Origin: CAUZIB01 sp963663925
Lineage (GTDB): Bacteria; Acidobacteriota; Vicinamibacteria; Vicinamibacterales; UBA8438
DNA length: 64,000 nucleotides
Assembly (NCBI GenBank): GCA_965237405.1
Contig: OZ250139.1
Span: 1,178,001 to 1,242,000, forward strand
Direction: 5' to 3'
Shown in pieces: positions 7,827 to 14,770 of the stretch (positions are counted from its first letter, which is position 1; each line of letters opens with the position of its first letter). The translations under genes were made by a program, and so were the position numbers. Under the pieces are notes generated by a model. It searched no databases. It saw only the letters and a list, made by a program, of their open reading frames with translations, and was not told where the DNA came from.

Positions 7827-9933
7827 CTACCAGACCGAAGCGCTCTGCCCAGGCTAACCGAACGAAGCCAAGAGCTGCCTGCGACACACCACCGTCACCA
7901 ACCCACGCTAGTGCGGCCCGGCGGGCGTCGACCATGATCTGATGGTCTCTAATCAAGTCGCCAACTTCCAATAAGGGAATACCGGATTGTCGGGTACCGA
8001 AGAAATCACCTGGTCCACGAAGTTCGAGATCCCATTCGGACAGCTCGAAGCCGTCGGTCGTCGCTTTGAGCGCGTTTAGGCGAGCGGCGGCTAGCTCCGA
8101 CAGTGCCTCCGTGTGGATCAAGATGCAATGGGAATGATGCGGACCTCGTCCCACTCGTCCGCGCAGCTGATGTAACTGTGCCAGTCCAAACCGCTCCGCA
8201 TGCTCGACCACCATAACCGACGCATTTGACACGTCGACCCCAACCTCGATGACCGTCGTCGCCACCAACACGTCGATGTCGTGGTCGACGAAACGACCCA
8301 TGACCTCTTCTCGCTCAGCCGACTTCATCCGACCGTGCACTAAGCCCACCCGATGATCTCGAAAGATGCCTGCCTGCAGCTCATCGGCCGTGCTGGTCGC
8401 TGCCTTGAGATCGAGCTTCTCGGACTCCTCGACGAGCGGATAGACGACGTAGGCTTGTCGCCCGGTAGCCAGTTGGTCCCGGACGAAGTGATATACCTCT
8501 CCCCGGCTTACCTCGGCCTTCACACTCGTTGTCACCGGGTGACGTCCAGGGGGGAGTTCGCGAATCACTGACGTATCCAAATCGCCGTATACAGTCAGTG
8601 CAAGGGTTCGCGGGATCGGTGTCGCAGTCATAACTAGAACATCTGGGTTCAGGCCCTTTTGCCGGAGTGTCGCCCTCTGCATGACCCCGAAGCGGTGCTG
8701 CTCATCGATGACAACGAGGCCAAGCTTTCGAAAGCACACGGCGTTTTGAACCAGCGCGTGGGTCCCAATGGCCAAGTGCGCACGGCCCGACGACAGAGCG
8801 TCCCAGGCCTCGCGGCGCGCTTTCGTCCCTTGCCCCCCGACTACGCGTACCACTCTAAACCGTGACGCTTCGAGCAGACGCGACAGGCCGAAGAAATGCT
8901 GCTCCGCTAGGAGTTCGGTCGGGGCCATAACCGCAACCTGCAGTCCGTTCTCCATGGCCACCAATGCGGCGAGCAGGGCTATAATCGTTTTTCCAGAGCC
9001 TACATCCCCTTGAAGGAGCCGGTTCATCGGCCGGGCCCGCTCCAAATCAGCCACGATCTCTCGAAGCGCCTGCTTCTGGTCATCGGTGAGGCGAAACGGC
9101 AAAACCTCAAGTGCAGCACGTCGAATTCGCTCGTCGACCCGAACGACATGCGGTTTCTGCATGGCATCCATTTCACGACGGCGCACCGCGAGCCCGACCT
9201 GAAAGAAGAAGCACTCCTCAAAAATAAGCCGCCGCTGCGCTGCCGTTCTAAACCGATTGAGCGCTGCCAACGACGTGTCTTCGAGCGGAAAGTGTGCGTG
9301 CTCAAGCGCCTCACGCCGCTGGCCCAACCCGAACTCGCGTCGTATAGACTCGGGTATCGGGTCATTAAGAGTTTCCGGCAATCGCTCAAGCGCCGCGTGG
9401 GCAATCCGGCGAATCATCTTTGAGCTCACAGTGCCCACCCGCTCATAGACCGGAACAATTCGAGACGTGTGTATTAGCTCCCCCTCATCGGCTGAACCCT
9501 CGCCTTCGAGTAGTTCGTACTGGGGGTTAGTCAACTGTATCCCCTCTCGTCGACGTTCGACCTTGCCGTACAACACGACATGCTGATGAGCGACGAAGAC
9601 ATCTTTGAGGAACGGCTGATTAAAGAAAATCGCCCGGATTTGGCCTGAGTGGTCGCCTATTAATAGATTGAAAAAAGTGAAGCCGCGCCGCCGCGTTTGG
9701 CGAAGACTGCAGCGAGCCACCTCTCCACACACCGAGACGGTCTCGCCAGGTTGAACTTCGGCAATCAGTTGGAACCGTGACCGGTCTTCGTATCGGATCG
9801 GCAACCGCAACAGCAGGTCTTCGACTACGTGGAGACCAGCGGCAGCCAACTCGGCGGACCGCCGCGGTCCGACGCCCTTCACGAACTGGAGAGGGGTCTC
9901 AAGTACGCAGGTTACCGTGACAGGTAGCGTCAT
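7816..9933 (-). CDS. recG: ATP-dependent DNA helicase RecG
   Basis: A 705-residue superfamily 2 helicase that regresses stalled forks and processes Holliday junctions and R-loops. The N-terminal wedge/OB domain starts with PLQFVKGVGPRRSAELAAAG. The helicase core has Walker A LLQGDVGSGKTIIAL, the DEQH box in VIDEQHRFGV, motif III MTATPIPRTLAL, and motif VI QLRGRVGRG. The length matches family norms. The ATG overlaps the stop of the upstream gene by four bases (ATGA), so the four genes from 10562 down to 6727 look like one transcript. Confidence 0.97.
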   Translation of the reverse strand: MTLPVTVTCVLETPLQFVKGVGPRRSAELAAAGLHVVEDLLLRLPIRYEDRSRFQLIAEVQPGETVSVCGEVARCSLRQTRRRGFTFFNLLIGDHSGQIRAIFFNQPFLKDVFVAHQHVVLYGKVERRREGIQLTNPQYELLEGEGSADEGELIHTSRIVPVYERVGTVSSKMIRRIAHAALERLPETLNDPIPESIRREFGLGQRREALEHAHFPLEDTSLAALNRFRTAAQRRLIFEECFFFQVGLAVRRREMDAMQKPHVVRVDERIRRAALEVLPFRLTDDQKQALREIVADLERARPMNRLLQGDVGSGKTIIALLAALVAMENGLQVAVMAPTELLAEQHFFGLSRLLEASRFRVVRVVGGQGTKARREAWDALSSGRAHLAIGTHALVQNAVCFRKLGLVVIDEQHRFGVMQRATLRQKGLNPDVLVMTATPIPRTLALTVYGDLDTSVIRELPPGRHPVTTSVKAEVSRGEVYHFVRDQLATGRQAYVVYPLVEESEKLDLKAATSTADELQAGIFRDHRVGLVHGRMKSAEREEVMGRFVDHDIDVLVATTVIEVGVDVSNASVMVVEHAERFGLAQLHQLRGRVGRGPHHSHCILIHTEALSELAAARLNALKATTDGFELSEWDLELRGPGDFFGTRQSGIPLLEVGDLIRDHQIMVDARRAALAWVGDGGVSQAALGFVRLAWAERFGLVGVG

Positions 9934-10562
9934 TGCTCGACGACAAGCTCTGCCAGCCCAACCTGTACCTCGCGAATCCGGTACGGCAATTCGAAGGGTT
10001 CAGCGAGTTCGACGCCATTCGGGTGGACGTCGCTCTTCGAGTACTCCCGGACAATGTCTCTTATTACTGAATACGGTACGGCAAGGCCGGCCACCGTTAC
10101 CTCCTCGACTTCGAGTCGACCGGTCCCCTCATTTGTATGGAGGAACCCCGCCACCGTGACTGGAACACTCCCCGTCAGATACCCCAGTGGGTCCAGGGCG
10201 CCGCGAGTAGAACTGGCACTCACCACTGCGAGGTCGACCGTCGCGAACATCGAAATGCGACCGCTCTCCTCGAAGACGACCCTCGCATCAGTGATTCCGC
10301 TTGGAATATTAGCGAAACCTTCGTTCTGGAGGTACGCATTGGCTTCCCGCTCCGACACCACGACCGCTGGAACCTGTTGCTCGGCCGAGGCGGCGTTCTG
10401 GAGGATCTCGACCAGTTTCCGCTCTAAGCCTTGCGTGCCCTTGACTGCCGGCGCAGCGTCTTGCGTCGCGGGCACAACCGCGAATGCAACCATAAACAGG
10501 CAGGACAGCACCAAGAAACAGGCTGCCAGCCGCTGCGCTGCGGCACTGCGCGTCAAAATCAC
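9930..10562 (-). CDS. Secreted or membrane-anchored protein of unknown function
   Basis: A 210-residue protein with an N-terminal hydrophobic segment (about 12-30, ending VVPATQDA) that reads as a signal peptide or anchor. The mature part contains VVVSEREANAYLQNEGFANIPSGI. The rest is beta-rich and ends ELPYRIREVQVGLAELVVEQ. The pattern of alternating strands with a final IR-x-V-x-V-G-x-A strand recalls LmeA/DUF2993-like lipid-binding periplasmic proteins, but I do not recognise it firmly. It begins with GTG and overlaps recG by four bases, so it heads the recG operon. Function is unassigned. Confidence 0.65.
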   Translation of the reverse strand: MILTRSAAAQRLAACFLVLSCLFMVAFAVVPATQDAAPAVKGTQGLERKLVEILQNAASAEQQVPAVVVSEREANAYLQNEGFANIPSGITDARVVFEESGRISMFATVDLAVVSASSTRGALDPLGYLTGSVPVTVAGFLHTNEGTGRLEVEEVTVAGLAVPYSVIRDIVREYSKSDVHPNGVELAEPFELPYRIREVQVGLAELVVEQ

Positions 10563-10717
10563 AGAGACTCAATCCCGAATGTAGTGGTAATGCGGTGAGA
10601 CCGGCAAGGGTCCATATACTTAGTAGCGGGTACGTATCTCGGTGTCGTCGCCAATATCAAATCGGCCTTTATGGCCTCTACCATCGTACCGTAAGACCCG
10701 ATTAACCAGGAAAGGAT

Positions 10718-11659
10718 TTACCCGAGCAAGATGTCAACATCTGCACTTTCGGGGATTCCGTCGCGAGCCCCCAGCCACCGGCACTTGAGCGCAGCGGCGG
10801 CGTTGGCGTAGCGCAGCACTTCGACCAGATCCGCATTGGTCCCGCCCCGAAACCATCCCGCGATGAAAGCCCCTCGGAAGACGTCACCCGCGCCGGTGGT
10901 GTCTACCGCGTCCACCGAAAAGCCAGTGCTATGAATTTCCTCATCACCAGCTACGGTCAGGCTCCCCTCTGGTCCGAGAGTCGCGCAGACGAGCGCCGGG
11001 CGGTACGCTCGATAAACCGCTCTCAACGCTGCGCCTGGATCCCCAATCCCAGTCAGCCGCATCGGAAAGTCCTGAGCGGTAATGATAACGTCGATTTCGC
11101 GCAACAGCTGGTTGATCCCGGGACGGACCTTCTCCACATCGATGAGCGTGGGAATGCCAGCCCCTCGTGCGTATCGGGCAGCAGCCGTCGCGGCCTCCGT
11201 TTCGTGACAGTCAACAAGGAGCACCCGCCCCGAACAAACGGCATCTCGGTCCACGTCATGTACGGTCATCTTGAGCCCAGGATGCCGAGACCACAATACC
11301 GTCCGCTGGCCCGATTTCCCGTCGACCAGAATGACGGAAAGACCATTGGTCGCACCGACCACAATCTTACATACCGAAACGTCCACACCGGCGCGAATTA
11401 GACTCTGGCGACCCGCCTCCCCGTTGCTATCACCCCCGAAACGTCCGACGTAGCGGGCCGTCCACCCCAGACGACGCACCGCGGTCATGGCCGTCGCCGC
11501 CTGCCCTCCCGGCCGGATGCGCAAAGTATTAATCGGCACCTTCGAACCCGGCACCGGCTGGCCATCAACCACCGCAAGAAGGTCCGTCATATTCAGGCCA
11601 AAGCCGACGGCGTCGAAGGGTTGCGAGCCTGGCGGCTTCGGCTGGACGCGAATACGCAC
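10718..11659 (-). CDS. PfkB-family carbohydrate/nucleoside kinase
   Basis: A 313-residue ribokinase-fold kinase. The N-terminal FGLNMTDLLAVVDG and RPGGQAATAMTAVRRLG are the PfkB signature 1 region. The C-terminal signature 2 with the catalytic Asp and anion hole is DTTGAGDVFRGAFIAG (about 248-263). Family members phosphorylate ribose, fructose, sugar acids or nucleosides. The substrate cannot be chosen here, and no sugar operon adjoins it. The start is GTG at 11657-11659, with a TAGGAT box 6 bases upstream. It diverges from lexA. Confidence 0.85.
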   Translation of the reverse strand: MRIRVQPKPPGSQPFDAVGFGLNMTDLLAVVDGQPVPGSKVPINTLRIRPGGQAATAMTAVRRLGWTARYVGRFGGDSNGEAGRQSLIRAGVDVSVCKIVVGATNGLSVILVDGKSGQRTVLWSRHPGLKMTVHDVDRDAVCSGRVLLVDCHETEAATAAARYARGAGIPTLIDVEKVRPGINQLLREIDVIITAQDFPMRLTGIGDPGAALRAVYRAYRPALVCATLGPEGSLTVAGDEEIHSTGFSVDAVDTTGAGDVFRGAFIAGWFRGGTNADLVEVLRYANAAAALKCRWLGARDGIPESADVDILLG

Positions 11660-11665
11660 GTCACT

Positions 11666-11671
11666 ATCCTA
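11666..11671 (-). promoter_or_regulatory. -10 box for a leaderless PfkB kinase gene
   Basis: TAGGAT on the minus strand is 6 bases from the GTG start at 11659 and there is no Shine-Dalgarno sequence. This implies a transcript starting at the start codon. It lies within 20 bases of the lexA -35 box on the other strand, so the two promoters occupy one short divergent region. Confidence 0.4.
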
Positions 11672-11684
11672 CTGAACTGTCTAT

Positions 11685-11713
11685 TTGATTTTCGCTTTTT
11701 GTTTGCATAAAGT
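11685..11713 (+). promoter_or_regulatory. lexA promoter
   Basis: TTGATT (11685-11690) is separated by 17 bases from TAAAGT (11708-11713). A start near 11720 leaves a short leader that holds the AGGAGG ribosome-binding site at 11727-11732. LexA usually represses its own gene, but I could not identify a convincing SOS operator in this interval. Confidence 0.45.
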
Positions 11714-11736
11714 GTTCTTGTTTATTAGGAGGGTGT

Positions 11737-12342
11737 GTGCAGCCACTAACCAAACGCCAACGGGAAATCCTCGATTACCTCCGTGAGTTCATCGAGCGCA
11801 ATGGCTACGCCCCGAGCCTTGAGGAGATCGGACGCCGCTTTAACCTGTCGTCTCTTGCCACGGTGCACAAGCACCTGACCAATCTCCAAGAGAAGGGCTT
11901 CATCAAACGCGCGTGGAATAGAAGCCGCTCACTGGAAATCGTGCCGAGCAGAGCGGGGCGACGCGCGATCGATTTACCACTACTGGGCAACGTTTCAGCA
12001 GGGGCACCGATCGAGGCCGTGATCAGTGCCGAAACCGTTGCCGTTCCTGAGGATCTCGTGGGGCGAGGTGATACCTACGTTCTCCGCGTACGGGGCAACT
12101 CAATGATCGACGAGCAAATCCGAGACGGTGACCTGGTGATCGTCGAAGACCGCAGGACTGCCGATAACGGAGAAATGGTCATTGCGCTCCTTCACGGCCT
12201 AGACGTCACCCTTAAGAGGTTCTATCGTGACAATGGCTGCGTAAAGCTTCAGCCGGCGAATGAAAGCTTGAAGCCGCTCGTCGTCGACGCCAGTCAGGTC
12301 CAAATTCAGGGCGTCGTGGTTGCCGTCATGAGAAGATACTAG
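11737..12342 (+). CDS. lexA: SOS repressor LexA
   Basis: A 201-residue repressor-protease controlling the DNA-damage response. The N-terminal winged helix starts PLTKRQREILDYLREFIERN, with the recognition region SLEEIGRRFNLSSLATVHKHL. The C-terminal S24 domain has the Ala88-Gly89 autocleavage bond in GNVSAGAP, the nucleophile Ser122 in RGNSMID, and the general base Lys160 in DVTLKRFYR. RecA-stimulated self-cleavage is therefore expected to work. It starts with GTG 11737, placed only 4 bases after AGGAGG. It heads a rightward run of DNA-repair and ribosome-maturation genes. Confidence 0.96.
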   Translation: MQPLTKRQREILDYLREFIERNGYAPSLEEIGRRFNLSSLATVHKHLTNLQEKGFIKRAWNRSRSLEIVPSRAGRRAIDLPLLGNVSAGAPIEAVISAETVAVPEDLVGRGDTYVLRVRGNSMIDEQIRDGDLVIVEDRRTADNGEMVIALLHGLDVTLKRFYRDNGCVKLQPANESLKPLVVDASQVQIQGVVVAVMRRY

Positions 12343-12381
12343 TGCGTCGTCGAGAGAAGACGAGGTAGAAACGACAAAACC

Positions 12382-12729
12382 ATGACCGAACGCAAACAGA
12401 TCAACTTCACCATCGCACCCGACGAGTCAAGCGACGCACCTCGGACCTACGCAAATTTTTGCGCGATTTCACATACACCCTTCGATTTCACGCTGACCTT
12501 CTGTGAGGTATTGCCACCGTCGGAAAAAGAAGTCCGCCAAGCGGCGTCCAATCATGTTCTCCGAGCACCGGTACGCTCGCGAATTGTGGTGCCGATCCAG
12601 TTCGTACCTAACTTAATCTCGGCCCTACAAGAGCACCTTCGAGCGTTCGGTGAGGTAACACCGAAAATCGGACTTCAGGATGGTATTCAGACCGATACGA
12701 AACCTGGGCCAAAGGGTCCTATCCACTGA
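12382..12729 (+). CDS. DUF3467 family protein
   Basis: A 115-residue cytosolic protein. The core, from RTYANFCAISHTPFDFTLTFCE to RIVVPIQFVPNLISALQEHL, is the DUF3467 pattern: a Y-A-N-F strand, a short F-D-F-T-L-x-F strand and the I/V-V-x-P-x-x-x-x-x-L-x-x-A-L-x-x-x-L helix. The family is small and widespread, and no function is established. It lies between lexA and nth with no promoter of its own visible, so it is probably co-expressed with them. The last codons overlap the upstream-open part of the nth frame but not its likely start. Confidence 0.8.
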   Translation: MTERKQINFTIAPDESSDAPRTYANFCAISHTPFDFTLTFCEVLPPSEKEVRQAASNHVLRAPVRSRIVVPIQFVPNLISALQEHLRAFGEVTPKIGLQDGIQTDTKPGPKGPIH

Positions 12730-12745
12730 GCGGACCCGATCGGCT

Positions 12746-13462
12746 GTGGCCAAGTCGAAGCGCGTCGCCCGCACAAGGCCACCTCGTTCAACTGCGGTCA
12801 TCAGTCGTATTATTCGCACGCTTCAGCGCCAGCACCTCGACACTGACACAGAGCTCAATTTCAAGAACGCTTACGGACTACTTGTGGCAACGACCCTATC
12901 CGCACAATGCACGGACGAGCGGGTGAATGCCGTTACACCAAATCTCTTAGCTCGCTACCCTGATCCAGCGTCATTGGCTCGCGCGAGCACGGTGGACCTC
13001 GAACACCAAATCAAATCGACCGGATTCTTTCGGTCGAAGGCCTGCTCGCTGATCGGCATGGCAAACGCGGTGACCGAGTCCCACGCCGGACAGGTGCCGG
13101 CCCGAATGGAAGATCTTGTCAGGCTTCCTGGCGTGGGACGAAAGACCGCCAACGTATTATTGGGACATGCTCTTGGCGTTCACGGCTTCCCAGTGGACCG
13201 CCACGTACTCCGGGTCGCAAACTGTTTTGGTATTACCCAAGACGACGATCCCGAACTGGTCGAGCCGCAGCTGTGCGCGTCGATGCCACCAGACAATTGG
13301 ACACGCGTGTCTGACACGCTGATTCTTCACGGCCGACGGGTCTGCAAGTCAAAGCCTCTGTGCGACCGATGCCTGGCCCTCGGCGATTGTCCGGGTCGAC
13401 AGGAAGTCAACCGATCCACCCCGCGACAACGTAAGACCACGACGACTCCGAGTCCACAATGA
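12746..13462 (+). CDS. nth: Endonuclease III (DNA glycosylase/AP lyase)
   Basis: A base-excision repair enzyme that removes oxidised pyrimidines and cleaves the abasic site. The HhH motif with catalytic Lys is LPGVGRKTANVLLG, and the catalytic Asp is in VDRHVLRVANC. The C-terminal [4Fe-4S] ligands are C-x5-C-x2-C-x5-C (CKSKPLCDRCLALGDC). The first spacing is one residue shorter than the usual C-x6-C. GTG 12746 is chosen because it follows the DUF3467 stop; the frame is open upstream to 12680 without homology. A basic tail of about 20 residues follows the cluster. Its last four bases overlap the zincin start. Confidence 0.92.
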   Translation: MAKSKRVARTRPPRSTAVISRIIRTLQRQHLDTDTELNFKNAYGLLVATTLSAQCTDERVNAVTPNLLARYPDPASLARASTVDLEHQIKSTGFFRSKACSLIGMANAVTESHAGQVPARMEDLVRLPGVGRKTANVLLGHALGVHGFPVDRHVLRVANCFGITQDDDPELVEPQLCASMPPDNWTRVSDTLILHGRRVCKSKPLCDRCLALGDCPGRQEVNRSTPRQRKTTTTPSPQ

Positions 13463-13650
13463 CACGTACCGAGTTCGAGAAACTCGCGACTGAAAATCTG
13501 GATTGGATTTCACGACGGTTCCACGACCAAATGCGAAACGCTGGGAACGTCTGGTTCATCGGTAAGACAGTCATCCACGAGTTCGGACACTACTTCGGCC
13601 ACAGCAATTGCGAGATCCAAGAAATTAAGACTCGCTACTGGTACGCCTAG
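13459..13650 (+). CDS. Mini-zincin: internally deleted metallopeptidase (PF06262-like)
   Basis: A 63-residue protein overlapping the nth stop by 4 bases (ATGA). The first part, MTRTEFEKLATENLDWISRRF, matches the N-terminal helix of the zincin-like metallopeptidase family (PF06262). The second part, GKTVIHEFGHYFGHS, is its C-terminal zinc helix with an intact HExxH and the following G-H-Y-F-G. Normal members are about 110-140 residues. Here the central section of about 60-70 residues is missing and the frame is kept. It could be a decaying gene or a minimal metalloprotein. The third zinc ligand of the family is not evident. Confidence 0.6.
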   Translation: MTRTEFEKLATENLDWISRRFHDQMRNAGNVWFIGKTVIHEFGHYFGHSNCEIQEIKTRYWYA

Positions 13651-13665
13651 ATTCCCTGAACACGC

Positions 13666-14475
13666 GTGCTCACACCAGCCAAACATCGCTTCGGTCAACA
13701 CTTCCTCGAATCGGCATGGGTCGATAAAGTCGTCGAGATCATCGCACCTAAGCCGGATGAGACCTTCCTAGAGATAGGCGCCGGGCGCGGCGCACTGACG
13801 AAACAACTGGCAGCGCAGGCAGCGCGTGTCGTCGCCGTTGAAATCGACCGCAAGCTGGCCGTGAAACTTCGGCGGCAGATGCCAGTCAACGTGACGGTGC
13901 TCGCCGCTGATTTCTTGACCCTCGATTTGGACTCTGTGACAAAACTTTCCGTTCCAGGCATCCGCATAGCTGGGAACCTCCCATACTACATCGGGTCGAC
14001 GATCGTCCTTAAGCTCCTAGCCGCCAGTGCTTTAGGCGGGCGACTCCTCGACGCGACGCTGATGCTCCAGCGTGAGGTTGCCGATCGAATCACCGCGGTT
14101 CCAGGCACTCGTGATTGGGGGCCCCTAGCCGTGTACACCGCGCTCAAGGCTCAGGCTTCACGAGTCCTCACAATACCCCCCGGCGCGTTCCGGCCGATGC
14201 CTACTGTACGTTCCGCTCTCATCAGGCTTCGATTCCGTCCCCCGCCAGTCGCCGTGCGTAATCCGGTACTCCTGGACCAGATCGTTCGCGCCATGTTTAC
14301 ACAGCGACGAAAGCAGGTGTCCAATGCGCTCCGCCCCATCCTCTCTCAAATCACCTCGCTGCCAGCCGAGCGCATCCTTGAACAAGCCGGTATAGATCCC
14401 CGATGTCGTCCAGCCGATCTTGGATTGACGGAACTTGCTGAGCTGTCTGAAGTTTTGGCTACAGCACCACGCTGA
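13666..14475 (+). CDS. rsmA: 16S rRNA dimethyladenosine transferase RsmA (KsgA)
   Basis: A 269-residue enzyme that dimethylates A1518 and A1519 of 16S rRNA late in 30S assembly. It begins with GTG 13666. The family N-terminus is KHRFGQHFLES, SAM motif I is FLEIGAGRGALTKQL, and the catalytic motif IV is AGNLPYYIGS. The C-terminal domain has TQRRKQVSNALRP, the KsgA signature. All core motifs are intact, so this gene, unlike its two neighbours, is not eroded. Confidence 0.96.
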   Translation: MLTPAKHRFGQHFLESAWVDKVVEIIAPKPDETFLEIGAGRGALTKQLAAQAARVVAVEIDRKLAVKLRRQMPVNVTVLAADFLTLDLDSVTKLSVPGIRIAGNLPYYIGSTIVLKLLAASALGGRLLDATLMLQREVADRITAVPGTRDWGPLAVYTALKAQASRVLTIPPGAFRPMPTVRSALIRLRFRPPPVAVRNPVLLDQIVRAMFTQRRKQVSNALRPILSQITSLPAERILEQAGIDPRCRPADLGLTELAELSEVLATAPR

Positions 14476-14479
14476 GCTG

Positions 14480-14488
14480 TGATATAAT
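14480..14488 (+). promoter_or_regulatory. Extended -10 promoter in front of the rnj remnant/ftsK
   Basis: TGATATAAT fits the extended -10 form TG-N-TATAAT (TATAAT at 14483-14488), just after the rsmA stop. Extended -10 promoters work without a good -35 box, and none is seen. Transcription would start near 14495 and read a leader of about 95 bases into the rnj remnant and ftsK. Confidence 0.5.
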
Positions 14489-14509
14489 TTCACGGTTTTT
14501 TCCTTCCCA

Positions 14510-14559
14510 GGCAGACGCACCCTAGGCGCGTGCCACTGAGGAGCCGGGAGCTCACCCGG
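14510..14559 (+). other. Two-hairpin leader upstream of the rnj remnant
   Basis: Two stems follow the extended -10 box. The first pairs 14510-14518 with 14526-14534 (7 of 9 pairs, loop of 7). The second is a perfect 5-bp CCGGG/CCCGG stem (14544-14548 with 14555-14559, loop of 6). No T-run follows, so this is not a terminator. I could not match it to a riboswitch class. It may be a remnant of a regulated ribonuclease J leader or chance GC-rich pairing. Confidence 0.3.
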
Positions 14560-14590
14560 TGAGGAATCGGTAACCATTGATAGCAGCACG

Positions 14591-14770
14591 ATGAGTGTTG
14601 TACAAGCGGCGATTCTTGAAATCGTCCCGCTCGGCAGACTTGGCAAGTTCGGCGTGAAAATGATGCTATCGCTGATCAGTCCAGACTATTTCGTGCCGAT
14701 ACATGGAGAGTACCGGTTCAAACGCTCGGGTCGGCGCCTGCTCGCACTCCCGATCGTCATGGAGATCTAG
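14591..14770 (+). pseudogene. rnj: Ribonuclease J remnant: N- and C-terminal pieces fused in frame (59 aa)
   Basis: An ATG-to-TAG frame of 60 codons abutting the ftsK ATG. Residues 9-26, ILEIVPLGRLGKFGVKMM, match the extreme N-terminus of RNase J (consensus E-I-x-P-L-G-G-L-G-E-x-G-x-N-M). Residues 31-43, SPDYFVPIHGEYR, match the motif late in the catalytic core (Y-F-x-P-V-H-G-E-Y-R/M). In real RNase J these lie several hundred residues apart. The metal-binding HxHxDH motif and the whole beta-CASP insertion are absent. This looks like one in-frame internal deletion of about 1.5 kb. It cannot be a nuclease. The last 16 residues match nothing I recognise. Confidence 0.75.

Noticed and set aside
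11685..11736. SOS box in the lexA promoter
   Set aside because: The interval has GTTT/GTTC half-site-like words, but no clean match to the CTGT-N8-ACAG, GAAC-N4-GTTC or GTTC-N7-GTTC operators. The lineage's LexA site is not known to me, so no operator is called.
14515..14570. Cobalamin or other known riboswitch in the rnj leader
   Set aside because: GCCACTG and a CCGG stem recall parts of the cobalamin element, but the B12 box and the rest of the core are missing and the downstream gene has no link to cobalamin.
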